Source: Halocaridina rubra (Eukaryota; Arthropoda; Malacostraca; Decapoda; Atyidae). From it: 64,000 nucleotides of DNA. The notes under the pieces were generated by a model. That model was not told the DNA's origin, did no database searches, and saw only the letters and a list, made by a program, of their open reading frames with translations. Position numbers and translations under genes: made by a program. Positions within the stretch are counted from its first letter, which is position 1. Every line of letters begins with the position of its first letter. Location of the stretch: the NCBI GenBank assembly GCA_037179515.1, contig JAXCGZ010000099.1, forward strand, positions 15,001-79,000, read 5' to 3'. Below, piece by piece: positions 36,601 to 48,995 of the stretch.

Positions 36601-39600
36601 TACAATGTCATCTGCAAAGAGCATACACCACGGAGACTGATCTCTAATACCCTGGGTTACTACATAATATTTTTCACAACTTTACATTGAAGCTGATAAC
36701 ATCTTTGTAAACTCTAGTGTTTTTTGTCATATGTAAGAGTAGTAGAAATGGCAAGATGATGATAAGCTCTTTCCAGCATGACAACATAACCCACTGAAGC
36801 TGGCAAAGTTGCCACAACTGAAGAAAACATGGGAAACAGCTGGGCATATCATAGTAACTTGTACTTCCCTTTCTCACTTTTGCTTATGTGTCACTATCTG
36901 CTTCCATTTTTTCTTATTGCTCAGAGTTGATACTCAGAGGTGACCCTTTGGGATGTAAGGTGAAGTTTGAAAATCTTCTAGCTATCAAATATAATGTAAA
37001 TAGAATTTTTTTCTAGCATCCTGCTATTTCAACATCTTCCAGCACTTTAGAATAGAGGGCATCATTGGCCATGGCCATCTTCTATGCTAACTTCTTTCAA
37101 TTATTATGAATCACTTCCCATAGATATACAGTATATTATATCGTGATAGTTACTCTGGAAATGTACATTTTTTGCACACATGAATCACTTGTATTTTGTA
37201 TTAATTTTTTTTTTTTTACAGAACATCAAAATGCAACTACTCTTAATTTGGTTGGCGAGCAAGTTTGGGCAGCCGCGCTCTTCCTGGCCGATTTTATCCT
37301 TCAGAACCACAGTATTTTTAAAGGGGCTCATGTCCTCGAGTTAGCCTCGGGTGTGGGGTTGACTTCAATAGTTGCAGCGATGTTTGCGGCAAAAGTCACG
37401 ATTACTGGTATGCTTACACCTGCATATGCAGTTTATGCTTGCTTTAACTTGGTAGTGGTAGGGGAAAAGGAATTCCCCACTTATAGTGCACATATGTTGT
37501 ATTGGCTGACTATTGGACAGAGGAGGAGTGGTCGGGGAAAAGGCATTCCTCACACAGACTCCACATATATTGTCGTGGAAGACTATAAGGGACAGAGGAG
37601 CAGTGGTTGAGGAAAAGGTATTCCCCACAAGTGTTCCATGTATGTTGTAGTAGCTGACCATAACAGATAGAGGTGCAGTGGTTGAGGAAAAGACAGTCCC
37701 CAATCGTTTTCTTGTATGTTGTCCTAGCTGACAACAAACGTTAGAGAAGCAGTGTTGTCAGTTCATATATCATGTAAAACATTTTCTTTCTACACAGTAG
37801 TTGATAGAAAAGTCACAGATGGGCATGATATGATTAAGCTTTGAAGCCTCCTTTGTTTATTCATTTGTGCCCTCCATGCTGGCTTCAGCGTGTTATGGTG
37901 CATTGTTGCAAGAAAATCAAATTGGTTTGGTCTTTATACTCAACATGGCTTCCTTAAGCATGACTGTAAGTAAATACTGTAATATGATGAGATAGAAAAA
38001 TAGATATTTTTTTCCATCTTTCTTCCCTTGGTTGTGATTTCACTTCTTACCTGGGTGTGAAAAGACTTTTTTTCCATGTGATACCTTATCCTCCTGAGGG
38101 CAGGAGAGTGACCACAACTGCATAAAAAGGGATGGAACAGGGCTTCATTATGCTCTGCACTCTCACCACTTACGTCTGCTGCTTTGTTGCTGGAAATAAA
38201 AAAAATTCAGCGTATGATATTGCCACCTCTTCAGTACCTTATCCCTGTTAGTCAGTCCTTATGGTACACCTGCAATGCAAGTGCAGGATTCTTTTCCTAT
38301 TACAGGCAGTGAAAAGAAGAGTATAGTACTATATATGAAAAATAAGAAACTTTTATAGGATTTTTAGTTTATTGATTTTGAATGTTTGGAACTGTAGAAG
38401 TAATATACAATTTACATAGCTCTATTATGTGTTTTTAGAAAAAATCTCGGGACACACTATTTGTCATTTGAATTTCACGTCTTTCAAATTCCGAATATGT
38501 ACTTGCCCATTTTGTTTGGGAAACAGAGACTCGAAAAATAAGAAACTTGGATACAACAAAACAAAAAGCAATGAGGCATAAAATTATCTTTTTTGAAATG
38601 CTGTGTTTCTATTGGCATTTGTCTTTTGTTATTTATGAGTGTGATATCGGGACAGGCAAAGAAAATTGTCCTCATTGGGTCTGGGCACCAAGAAATCGTT
38701 GAGAAGAATAAAAAGTAGTAGCTCAAAGACAGGGCTGAAATAAGAGATTGATAAACAAATACAGGCTGAAAGATTAATCAATATACTGAAAACCTAGAAT
38801 TATGGCCGGATTAGGCCCTGGAATGATGATAGATCAACTTTTTGAAGGAAGAATGGTCATAAGAGTCAGGGAAGACAGAAGGAGGAAGAGACTTCCAAGG
38901 TCTGGAATTTAAAGTCATTGCACTTCAAGAAACTTGGCACTTCTTTGTCTTTTGACTGTGCTGATGTGTCTCCGTTAGTTACTTGTTAATTTGTTTATAA
39001 CTAAATTGTAATTGTAGTTCAGACATATCCAAACCTGTACTTTATCATTTAAATGTTTGAAAAATATTTCTTTTTACTAAAGTGTCATAATAGAGAATAG
39101 GTTTAAGCACTACATGTTTAGAGTGCAGTTAGTTTATGATTCTTGATAAGTTTTTGTGACAGTTTATACCATTACATTTTGTAGAATGCTCAGAAAAGTA
39201 TGAATAATAAAAGCATCTAGCAGATTTTCACATCCCTATTCAGTGATTTATTAAAAATTATTAGCATTCTTGCTATTTATTTTTTATCATCGTGGTTGGT
39301 GATATTTGATAGCTCCTTTGCAGGAGTGTTTTGGAAAAGAAGGAAGTTAAATAAACCAATGTCGAAAGGCTAATGAAGACCTGGTTAATATTTTTGTAAT
39401 TATTATTAAGGTTATATGGTATTTACTATATTAGATATTGCTTTTGTCATATTTGGGAGTTTCTTACAAGCATTCTTAGAAAGAGATGAATATTAAAACC
39501 TATTGTCAAAGGATATTCATATAGCCATTCATCAGAATTTTAGTTTTAATCAGTTACCATTCAATTTGTCCCCAGATATCGACGTTGGTGAAATTTTGGA

Positions 39601-42600
39601 GCTTATCAGGCGTAATGTCGATAGGAATTCCCACCTCTTACGAGGTGAAGTTGACGTAAAAGTTTTGGATTTTTTCGAGCAGACTACCATTGAATCTGTG
39701 TGTAATTCCATGGATAATGTCACCGTACTTCTGGCTGCTGATGGTGAGGTCTTAGTTTTTATTTTTGTGTATGTGAATATGTCTTCATGACACGAAGACA
39801 GTAATATAAAGTTTAATCCACGCTAAGAAAGGCATATAAAGACACAATAACTGTTCAAAATTTTTATCCTCCTCCAGGCCTCATCAGGAGCTTTATAAAG
39901 TTTCCAATGAGGCCTAGTGGAGGTGAATTTTTTTTTAATTAATTCTTTTCATGCCTTTCTAAGTCAATAAATGCTCAAAATTTTCACCTTCAACAGGGCC
40001 TCATCAAGAGCTTTATAAAACTTCTGATGAGGGCCAGTGGAGGGTGATAATATTTTGTTTATTTCTTTTTTTGCCTTTAACTGACAAAAAGCAACACTGC
40101 TCACCTCCTCACCCAGATGCCTGGAAGGCTTAAGTTAACCTGTCACTCATGTAACTCTTAGACAGATTTTCTCCACTCCTTTCGATGAGAATTCCATTCA
40201 TGTAGAGTCTCATTGCGTGTCTTGAGAGCAAAGTGTACCTCCTATTGGCTTGTTAGGCCTACCAGTATCATGGGAGGGGGATCGAGTCTGAATCAGTACC
40301 TTCCTGAAGGTTGCAGATTGGTGATATCAAATCCAGGCAAAGTGTCAGGTTGGAATAAACCACCACATCTCTACAGGGTTACGCAGTCACTCTGACACTG
40401 GTTGGATTTCAAGCCTAGAGTAATAGTGGGAAAAAAAACTCAGGCAAAGTGTCAGATTGGAATAAGCCACCACACCTCTACAGTGTTATACAGCCACTCT
40501 GATGGTGGTGGGATATCAGCCCTAGGATCATAGTGGGAAGAGAATCGCTAATTGTTCAAAATTTTCACCCTCCACCACGCCTTATCAGGAGCTTTATAAA
40601 GCATCTGATAAGGCTCAGTGGAAGGTGAATATTTTGAGAATTTTTTGTTGCTTTTTATGCCTTTGTAAGTGCGGATTAATTTTTGTATATGTGAGTATAA
40701 TTTTAAAATTCAGTATGTGCTTAGTTTCTACTGTACTAAGCTGACTTACTAGCAGAGTGATTCGGAGGATATTTCATTTTTTCTATTTGATGTTCAGGAT
40801 TTTGATTTAATAATGGAAGAAGAGCAGATCAACCCCTTGTTCCTTTTTTAATGCAAACCTTTATTTGACTTTAAGTCACATCAATATAGTACACTTGATT
40901 TTGACTAAATATGCGCATATTGCAGTGCATATCATAAAGTATGTGAAGTAATATCTCACATCAAGCTATATATCTAGACATAATTTTGGTGTAATTTTTA
41001 AAGCTTGCACTTAATGATGTAAATCGTTAACATATTCTAGTACACTTATATTACCATGAGCCCATCAGTTCTTTACAGAATCTTTTACCTTTCTTGTGTA
41101 TCCACATATTAGTGTATCCCTCTATATTTTTCTCATTATTATTTTGTTTATATCCTGCAGTGATGCGTAGATAGATATCAGTTATCCCTACTGGTGAGGA
41201 ATAATTCCACCTTTATATTCCCTATATGTCATAAGAGCACATTAAAAGGGATAAGGAGGCGAAGGGCTTTAGGTGTTCCTTTTACTTATTTTGTTTAATA
41301 TGCCACAGCACAGCTGATAAAAGTGTTAAAGATGGTTGTCTTGCTAAGGCATTACATCTTATTTTTTTTTTAATATTCAGTTGTAGTTACTCTTTTAGCT
41401 TCTATGAGATTTTACCTGATTTTGAAAAGAAAACCATACTAGTTACGAGTATATACTCCAAGGTTTAGCACAGTATATCAGAGGCACATATAATGTTCAA
41501 ATTTACTCTTGTTATTTAGAAAGCCTTCTGAACTACACATATATTAGTAAGAAAATGTCGTATAGAGTACAGTAAATTTATTACTTAAAAATTTGTCTTA
41601 ACTTCTAATATTTCAGTTATTTACAACAATCCACTGACTGATTGCTTTATGAATACGGTGTTACGATTGATGAGCGAACCACCTAACAAGACTCTTTATT
41701 TGGCAATGGAGAAGAGGTAAGTTTTGTACAACTTGTCACATAGGAAAAAATTTGCTGAACACCTCAGTCGTATTTGCTTTTGATTTTTATCACAGATGTA
41801 TTATGTAGCAAGTATGCACATTAGCAGAGGAAATATGAATTTTTATGTATATTGCACGTAGACATAGTTGAATAGAATAGTTTAGATTATCAGTATTTTG
41901 TTTCCTCAAATCTTGTTTATAGTTAAGGGAATTGGATCTGTTTTACCATTTTAGTAATTTATTGGGTCTGTTTTCAATAAATTGTTTTTCTTAAGTTGAG
42001 GTATTCAATAAAGTAACATGTCTTTTGCCCAGCTTTTAGGAATAGTAGGAACTCTACTCTTTCTTTTTTCTAAGGTTTAAGTGCATTTCTTGCAAGTTTA
42101 GAAGTGAATTAAATTTCTACATATAATAAGTGTATCTATGTTTATACCATCTTGTAATTAATGTTTGGTCAGAGTGCATTCCTTGATTATAGTTTAGAGG
42201 GGAATTAAGCTTCTACAATTGATAATTGTAATGTTATCATTGTCATCTTGTCTTAAATGTAAATCTTACAGCTCTCAGTATTAGTCACAAAACCAGTTGT
42301 TTACCTCTAGAGGTGAACTTTTTTCCATGAATGGTTTTCGTCTTGTAACTTAGTTCATGGTTAATGCTTTGTGTTTCTTGCCAGGAACTGTGTTACTAGA
42401 TCATAAAAACCAATTTTATAATGAGTATGTATATTGGGACTCCAATTCTTCCTTTTTTAAGTAATTTCATTATAGATGAATTACCTACTGTGGAAATCTG
42501 TTGATTGAACTTAGTAGTATGTTTTTTCCAGTACTCCTCTCTCTTAGTAGTACACATGCACACATATATATATAAAAAAGCTGTAATCCCAATGGTAAAG

Positions 42601-45600
42601 AGGATGGCCAGGTCAATGCACACACCTATACCTTTGTTTCACTTATTGCTTAACATATCCATCATTTCTTCTCTTAAATTCTCCACATATTTCTTCCCTT
42701 TTACATTCACTTGTTCCACATCCACGCCCATTCAGACCAAGTTACACTAGGGTTCTGGATGGAGTTTTTCTTCTAGAACTTCCTTTTGTGCCATGACTCT
42801 CCATAAGAAGACGATACAAAGGAAAGGATTCCCAATTTCCATGTTTCCCTCCATTCAGTCGACTTTCACAACATTCAGATGCATGGAGATGGTATTTTTG
42901 TTCCTTTTTCCAAGAGATGAAAGAAGAGATGCTGAGTAAGAGGGAGAGAGGTGTGTAGCTCGTAGGAATTATTCAAAAAGACAGTATTTTACAAGCCTGG
43001 AAGTGACAAACTGCTAGATGAAATAAAGCACTATCGATTCATACTTTGACACAATTATGTCATTAGTAAAACTGTTTGTATTGAGAAATACCTTTTGGTC
43101 TTGACTCATTCAAGAGTAAAATTAACTAACTTTGAAAATAATTATACCCAAGGAACGTAGATATTACTATGTGCTTTCCTCTTGAAATTAGTGGCCATTG
43201 TGACTGAGTGGTATCTCTCGCGACTTTGAATCGTCAGGTCGAGCGTTCGCGGCCCGAAGTGGTGGGAGGTTAGAATGGGCATTCACTTAGAGTAATGCTT
43301 GCACTTGCCAAAACCAAAGTCCTTCGCAAGAAGGCTCCATCCTAGCCCTTAGTAGTGAAAGGAGTCTATGACGTAAAACCAATCACAGTGCAAATATCAA
43401 AGGCTGTCAATCCCATCCTGTTTGATATAATTTCCTTTCCACAAACAGGGTAATGGAAATTGCGATGGTGGCTATGTTGAAACAGTTACCTTTATTCTTT
43501 TCATTTATTTGCATCCACTTTGCTGGTTCAGTGGGATATGATGTCATGTTGAAAACATATCTTAATTGAAGAGATCTAAGTGATAAGAGACTTGTTTCTC
43601 CAGAAATTAGTGTATTAATATATTGTTGTAACGTAAGGACTTTTCTCCATACAAAATTTTCCTATGTATCCTAAGGCTTTAAACATAGACCCGATTTCTT
43701 AAACAGTGTAAACCTAGGATACCATATTGTTAGTTAGCTAGAAACACACAAATGGATTTCATAAATATATCTGACGTGGTTCTGTGTATGGCTAGGATCC
43801 CACATGGGATCCTAACCATACACAGAACAGCGTCAGATGTGTTTATGAAATCCATTTGTGTGTGTCTAGCTAACTAACAAGATGGTATCCTAGGTTTACA
43901 CTCTAAGAAATCGGGCCATAGTATGCAAGTATTTAATAAGACACGTAAACCCATCATTATTCCTTGCTAAAAAGGGTGAGATTTCGTACAGTTTGAAAGT
44001 AAGAATGTTGTCATCTGGTTTAAGTGACAGACTAAATGATTTATTACCTCAGTTACTGAGTGAACTTCTCTGTACCTGTAGCCACGCTAATTGGATTTGG
44101 TAGTTAATTGTGTGATCAGAATATCTCAGGAATCCGTATATTAATGTTTTGTCATCAAATAAGGATTTCTTTTCATGTTTAGCCTTCATTTTTATCTTGG
44201 AGTAGGATGTCTGGTATATTACAGAAACATACGACCAGCTTTTTCTCTGTAAGAAAGTGAGAAATTTCAGTTGATTTGAGAGTAGATATTATCAGTTTTT
44301 ATTTTTATGTTGAGTGTGGGTTATACTCCAAAGTACAGACTAGTTTTTTATATTCATAACTAAGCTGGAAATACTTGAATTTTTAACAATACTATTGACT
44401 TCCTCCCAATCTTGTAATTTAAAGATTTTAGGTGTATTCAGAGCTTTTTAAGCTAGCAGGATGGTTATATCTTTAAAAACATTTAATTTTTAGGATACAT
44501 TAAAGGTTATCATTCATTGATGAAAGAAAAACAAAGACATTTGCTTCTGTGATACCAGTTTTTTGAAAACCCTCAAAATATAATTTTTGTTTAGACAGTA
44601 AATTTTACTCCTTAGATTTTTCTTTTATTATCCTTATTTTGATTTATTTACTTTTTGTTGACTAGCTTGCAAGTTTTGTCTTATTTTGTATACTTTTATC
44701 TGTTACATGGTCTTTGTAATTTTTTTTAAATGTTTTTATTAATATTAGGTATTATAAATGTGTTTTACATGCTTTGTGTGTCAAGGAAGTGGTCTGCCTA
44801 AATATGTACAGATATCCTAAGAGGTTTTCAACATAATTCTTAGTGGTGTTGTTTGTCATCATAGCACCCCCTTAAGGTGGAGGATGATGGTTCTCGTTCT
44901 TTTGATCTTTTTATGAAATCTCAAGTGTCTTATGATTCTAATCATGGTTTTGACAAATATTCTGCTCTCAGGATAAGTAGCTCCAGATGGCAGATTGGAC
45001 TCTTTTGTTGTTACCATTAGATGAAAAATTGAAGCAGTTGGTAATGAAGCTGATTATTTCTAGTTTCGAAGATATGGGCTTTTATTTCATCGAGTCCAGC
45101 CACCACGTTGTTTTCATGGTTTGATGAATTCTTTGATTTCTCCAAGGTTGTTTTTTATTTTGATGTTTGCTTTTTAGCTGAATCTTCTTTCTAATAGTTT
45201 CCAAAATAAGATGCTGTGTCTAATACTCTTTGGCACCAATTACAGATCTTGTTTTCAGTCCCCTTCTTTTTCCTGAGATCACACAATAATGTAGTCGATG
45301 AGGACCCAGTGTTTGGAGCATTTGCCATTATTCTGGAAAAGAAAGGTATATGTAATCACCAGATTTATGTTCAGCATAGTTGATGAGAAGTGTTAAATTA
45401 CCATTGGAGCTTACCTTACGAAGACCTATGGTCTTACCAACTATGGCACTGAACTCTCTTCAGATAATTATATCAATATTTGGAATATAGGGAAAGACAT
45501 CATTACATTGGGTGTATAAATTTTTTTTTTCTGCAGTATCCACTGTCGGAGCACAGCTGCTCATGACAGTGCCATATATTTTTCTTAACAACCTGGATTT

Positions 45601-48600
45601 GTAGTCATAAGATGTTCATTGCTTCCCAGTTGTTGCTATATCAGCTTTGAAGTCCTTTTCAGATGTACTGACCTTGCACTTATATAAGTTGCCTGTCTCC
45701 AGCTTTGCACAGTGATGTCAAAAGTAGTTTGGATTGTTTATTATTTTTTATCTTCCCGGTTCCAAAATATCATGGTTTCTCTATTTGATGTTTGACTCCA
45801 TGTTGATGAGCCATTTAAATATGCCTCTCCAGACAGGATGGGTTGAGGCAATATATATTTAGGGCACCATTTCTAACCTCCATTCAGTTCAGAGTGAGCA
45901 GCTTGGATCCTAAATAGGACTGCTCAGATATGAACACAGATACCAAACAAATTGTCTTGAAGTTGCGATGCTCACTTATGTATTTATTGCTTTTGAATCA
46001 CTTCCTGAATGAACTTCCAACCGATACATTGTCTGCTTCCATTGTCCTTCCCCTATCACATAAAGAGCAAAGACTATGTTTGCTTAACCTGCTTCTGATG
46101 TTATATCCAAGAAGAGCATAATATTAGCATATCAACCAACTAATTAATATGCTAAGGTCACCAAGATTATTGGAACTGATGGATGACGCCTTCATCCTCC
46201 TTAGTAGCTGTTGAATTAATTAGTTCACCTGGTCGACCTTTGAGGTATTAAAGGTTGGATCATGCTTAGTCTGGCATTTCATCCTCAACCTTGCTGTCGT
46301 GGGTAACCCTACCAGATGTTGATGCATATGACAGCATCATCGACAAAACTGTCATGCACATACATGCCTCTCTTCCGCGACAAGGGAGACGGCCCATAGA
46401 AAAAGTATCTTGTGGTATGAGAGCTTCTGTAGCAATAAAAGATAATGTTGAATGTACAAAAATAACTATGAAAGGAAGCTAATTTTTCTTGTACATAATG
46501 CCATATGATACTGAAGTTAGCAGTACTCATAAGTGAAGAAAGAGAGCAGGACTTCATCATGCCCTATGCACCCTCATCCTTGAATTAGGCATTCTGTGGC
46601 ATGAAGAATATAGATTCAAGGAAAATGAGATTTCTAACTCTGCTCCCCTACTAGTTTGAGACTTAGGGAATAAGTGTGTGATATTCTCTCTCTCCCACTA
46701 CCATCAGCAGAGCATATTTATAAGTAGGATATTAAGTATAATTACTTAAAATATGTGCATGGTATATGTATGTAAATGTATTTAATATTTTTGTAAATAC
46801 TGTATTCTATTCTTGTGCCATAATTTCAGAGGATTGAGCTAATTCCTCTTGTGAATTGGGAAATAGTACGAAGTTCCTGAAATACATTTTGATGGTACAT
46901 TAGAAGAGTAATTATGCTTACTGTGGCATTAAATGCTAATGAGCCTAAGTACTTTCCTTCTTGATGCTTACTTGATATATAGTAAATCAAATTATGACAA
47001 CTATCATTACACTACACTAAAAACTTCACAATATTTGTACTTACTTCATGTAAATCTGTCTTTGTATGTGGTCAAAATATTGTAGCAAGTGCTGTACATT
47101 GGTGTTTACAGGATGTTTGTGAAATACAGTATCTGCTTTGACTTATAGATTTCAAGAATATTTTTCCTTTATTTCATGCTCTTTCAGGTTGCCAGATATG
47201 TAGGTTTTAAAACATCAAAGATTATATTTTTCTCAGAAGAGAACAGGATTAGAAAATCTTTGGAGAAAAGTCAGTCAAATTCTATGAATCCTACCTCATT
47301 AGTATGCTTTGTTGTGCATTTTTACAATATCTATGGGATAGGTTAGTCGTCTAGTTTCACCTTTAGCCTTTAATTTTTATAACATGTATTTTTTGACAGA
47401 TCATTGTAACCAAACACTTTTGAAAAATATAGAGGAAATGGATGCATTGTATGTAATTTGAAACAATTTATTAATTGGAATTTTTTGCTGGCGTTGATAT
47501 TCATAGGAATCCAGGAAACACTTCCAATAAATAAAATATTTCAAATTACATGCAATACATCCAATTTCTTTATAAAATTTTCAACAGAGTTTGCTTACAA
47601 TGATCTGTCAAAAAATACAAGTCATATAAATTTAAGGCTAAAGGTGAAACTAGATGACTAGAATATAAAGAAAATTAATGCATTGTATGTAATTTGAAAC
47701 ATTTTATTAATTGGAAGTATATTTTGAAGTTTATATTCATAGGAAACCAGGAGACACTAGTATTCCAAAAGAGCTAGTCTGTAAAAATGTTACTCGAATA
47801 GTTAACTAAATTTTTCCTGGATGAAAGGCTATTAGGTATTTAGAAACTTTTTGTGATGTACTTAACTAGGAAATATGAGATATAATAGAGGTATATTTCA
47901 AATTGATTCTATCTTCACCGTCACAACGAATCTGCTTTTAAAAATTGTATTTGCTATGGGAAATCTCAAAGATATTAGAAGTGTATTTTTGGGTTTTATT
48001 TTAATCCACAGTACTCCTTTATTAAAGTAAAACTATTGCTAAAGGCCAACTCAAAATGTCATTGGACAATGGGGACAGATCACTATAGGAGAAAACAGTG
48101 TTACAACTAACAGTCTATGAAAATAATCAGGCATTTAGTTGTGGACTTTTTACCTCTGTTTGGGAAGTAACACTATTCATTTTGCTTCGTTTTGTCAAGG
48201 ATGATGCAGAATATGTTTGTAACCATTCGTTCTTGGGTATAAATGTGAAGAGAAATAGCAGACAAAGAAAGTATCTGGTATATTTGATGTGCAATCTTTC
48301 TGTATACTTTGCCATTTTACACTTTATGTCAATGCTTAGTTAAAATATAGCTGGGATCAGTCCAACATGGGAATAAATATTGTGAGGAAAAACCAGTTTA
48401 CTAGTTAACAGTCTTGGAATATGATCAGATATATGAGTTGTTTACTTGTTGTCACCGTGGCAAAGTGTAGCACTCGCGACCTTGAGGCGTTGGGTCAAGG
48501 GTTTGCAGCCCGCCATGGTCTGAGGTTAGGAAGGGCATTTACTCCGGGTTGCAATCACACCTACGAAAACCAAACTCCTTTGCAAGGAGTCCATAACATA

Positions 48601-48995
48601 AAACTTATCATATTAGTTGTTTACCCATGGTTTGTATTAGGGAAGTACAGAAGACCTTCCTCTAAAAATCTGACACTTTTATAAGCAGTCCATTAAAAGG
48701 ATAAAGATTGCAAAGCTAACGAAATTTTGTATCAAATGCAGTCAAAATATATCATGGTGTATTGTTTCTACAAGAGCTTACTTGCAGGTACGTTTTCACC
48801 TTGGAAGACATGGATGCAGTTGCTCCATGTTACGAGTATTTGCTCGATCGCCTGGAGTGGTTGCGGTGTCAAAACCTTTCACGCGTTGAATGGAGTATTG
48901 AAATGTTAGCATCGCCCTGTGATCAATACTTCACGTACGAACGCAGCAAACACTTAGTGATGTGGAGAATAACATCTCGGCTGAAAACTTTATAA
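30632..48995 (+). CDS. METTL22: METTL22-type protein-lysine methyltransferase, seven coding exons
   Basis: Seven exons join in phase into 385 residues (human METTL22 is about 400): 30632-30797 (ATG at 30665), 31753-31965, 35542-35691, 37222-37407, 39576-39743, 41617-41716 and 48788-48995 (TAA stop). All acceptors are AG and all donors GT; the donor at 31966 (AAA then GTAGGA) is weak. The fold is a family-16 seven-beta-strand AdoMet methyltransferase. AdoMet motif I is VLELASGVG (about residues 203-211), the following strand gives the acidic TDID (about 227-230), and the post-II DVIY is at 283-286. C-terminal YFTYERSKHL and VEKR-like EKRYVFTL segments match the family. Known relatives methylate the nuclear protein KIN17. 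I saw no AATAAA in about 900 bp after the stop. Confidence 0.87.
31966..35541. other. METTL22 intron 2 (of the coding set)
   Basis: A 3.6-kb intron. It holds an R-C relative (33995-34060), another near 35155-35290, and a GGGAGGGCATCCAGAC motif near 33120. The rest is unassigned AT-rich sequence with several short open frames lacking splice signals or motifs. Confidence 0.6.
35880..36660 (-). mobile_element. RTE-type LINE, 5'-truncated, in a METTL22 intron
   Basis: Antisense to METTL22. The open frame (36624-35890) starts just before the catalytic LFADDIVLC box (FADD codons at 36607-36618). It continues through KKTEYLRL, VEKFKYLGSIV and VRPAMMYGAETWA, ending with the RLRWYGHGVRRDEQ...GRPKRRS tail and NIDPTS. 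The finger and palm part upstream of FADD and the endonuclease are missing. An in-frame deletion of about ten residues removes the WMDCINDDLR part seen in the copy at 0.9 kb. It is inactive. Confidence 0.88.
37450..37760. repeat. About 75-bp tandem repeat, four units, intronic
   Basis: Each unit has GGTTGAGGAAAAG, ATTCCCCAC, a CATGTATGTTGT-like phrase and TAGCTGACNA. The array starts about 40 bp after the donor at 37408 in METTL22. Divergence between units is about 20%, by eye. Confidence 0.8.
38632..38790 (+). repeat. Interspersed repeat R-B, partial, intronic
   Basis: TTATGAGTGTGATATCGGGA and TCTGGGCACCAAGAAA identify the family's TATGAG end; the far half is lost. Confidence 0.75.
39817..40675. 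mobile_element. TTAA-flanked inverted-repeat element with three hairpin cores
   Basis: The outer ends read TCCACGCTAAGAAAGGCATA on the left and, complementary, TATGCCTTTGTAAGTGCGGA on the right. TTAA is directly outside both (39813-39816 and 40676-40679). That target duplication is typical of piggyBac and Kolobok elements. Inside are three copies of a palindromic core (39853-39940, 39971-40056, 40549-40640), each with TCATCAGGAGCTTTATAAAG and its inverse. A roughly 105-bp segment is also present twice (about 40335-40432 and 40440-40545). It is non-coding and lies in a METTL22 intron. Confidence 0.75.
43190..43381 (+). mobile_element. tRNA-derived SINE, diverged copy, intronic
   Basis: GTGACTGAGTGGTA (A-box region) and GCGTTCGCGGCCC (B-box region) are present, with the family body GGCATTCACTTAGAGTAATG and tail GACGTAAAACC. 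I did not find a clear target duplication. Confidence 0.8.
43689..43916. mobile_element. Palindromic MITE P1, intact 228-bp copy, intronic
   Basis: The termini are ACCCGATTTCTTAAACAGTG and, complementary, CTCTAAGAAATCGGGC. The exact 5-bp target duplication CATAG lies at 43684-43688 and 43917-43921. The two arms are nearly identical and meet at GGATCCCACATGGGATCC. It is non-autonomous. Confidence 0.9.
44860..45500 (-). pseudogene. Probable decayed LINE endonuclease fragment
   Basis: The minus strand reads, with frameshifts, like the N-terminal AP-endonuclease of an RTE-type LINE: FSAIVGK, then NGNLTLLINYAEH, a SVIG segment and a basic linker. It is heavily mutated and the match is by eye only. 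Confidence 0.35.
47346..47760. repeat. Fold-back repeat with a third partial arm
   Basis: Two inverted arms of about 130 bp (47346-47480 and 47529-47658) share TCTAGTTTCACCTTTAGCC, TTTTTTGACAGATCATTGTA and GCATGTAATTTGAAA-like phrases, separated by a 48-bp spacer. A third, direct partial copy of the left arm plus spacer follows at 47670-47755. Confidence 0.85.
48446..48609 (+). mobile_element. tRNA-derived SINE, internally deleted, intronic
   Basis: Flanked by a 15-bp duplication with one change, ATATGAGTTGTTTAC (48431-48445) and ATATTAGTTGTTTAC (48610-48624). About 30 bp of the body are missing before the CATAACATAAAAC tail. It sits in a locus that is itself a diverged duplicate of 48060-48180. 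Confidence 0.85.

Larger units (their letters stand above)
41717..48787. other. METTL22 last intron, 7.1 kb
   Basis: Contains a SINE, palindromic MITE P1, a possible decayed LINE endonuclease, a fold-back repeat and a second SINE (listed separately). A diverged tandem pair of about 115 bp lies at about 42075-42260. The remaining sequence is AT-rich and unassigned. Confidence 0.7.

Noticed and set aside
44860..46200. A decayed host gene on the minus strand
   Set aside because: The only motif-like order seen fits a LINE endonuclease; frameshifts are frequent and no intron structure is visible. Kept only as a low-confidence LINE fragment.
46291..46482. 63-codon frame in the METTL22 last intron as an extra exon
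   Set aside because: No flanking splice sites in a compatible phase (41716 ends in phase 2) and no match to the METTL22 fold, which continues directly at 48788.
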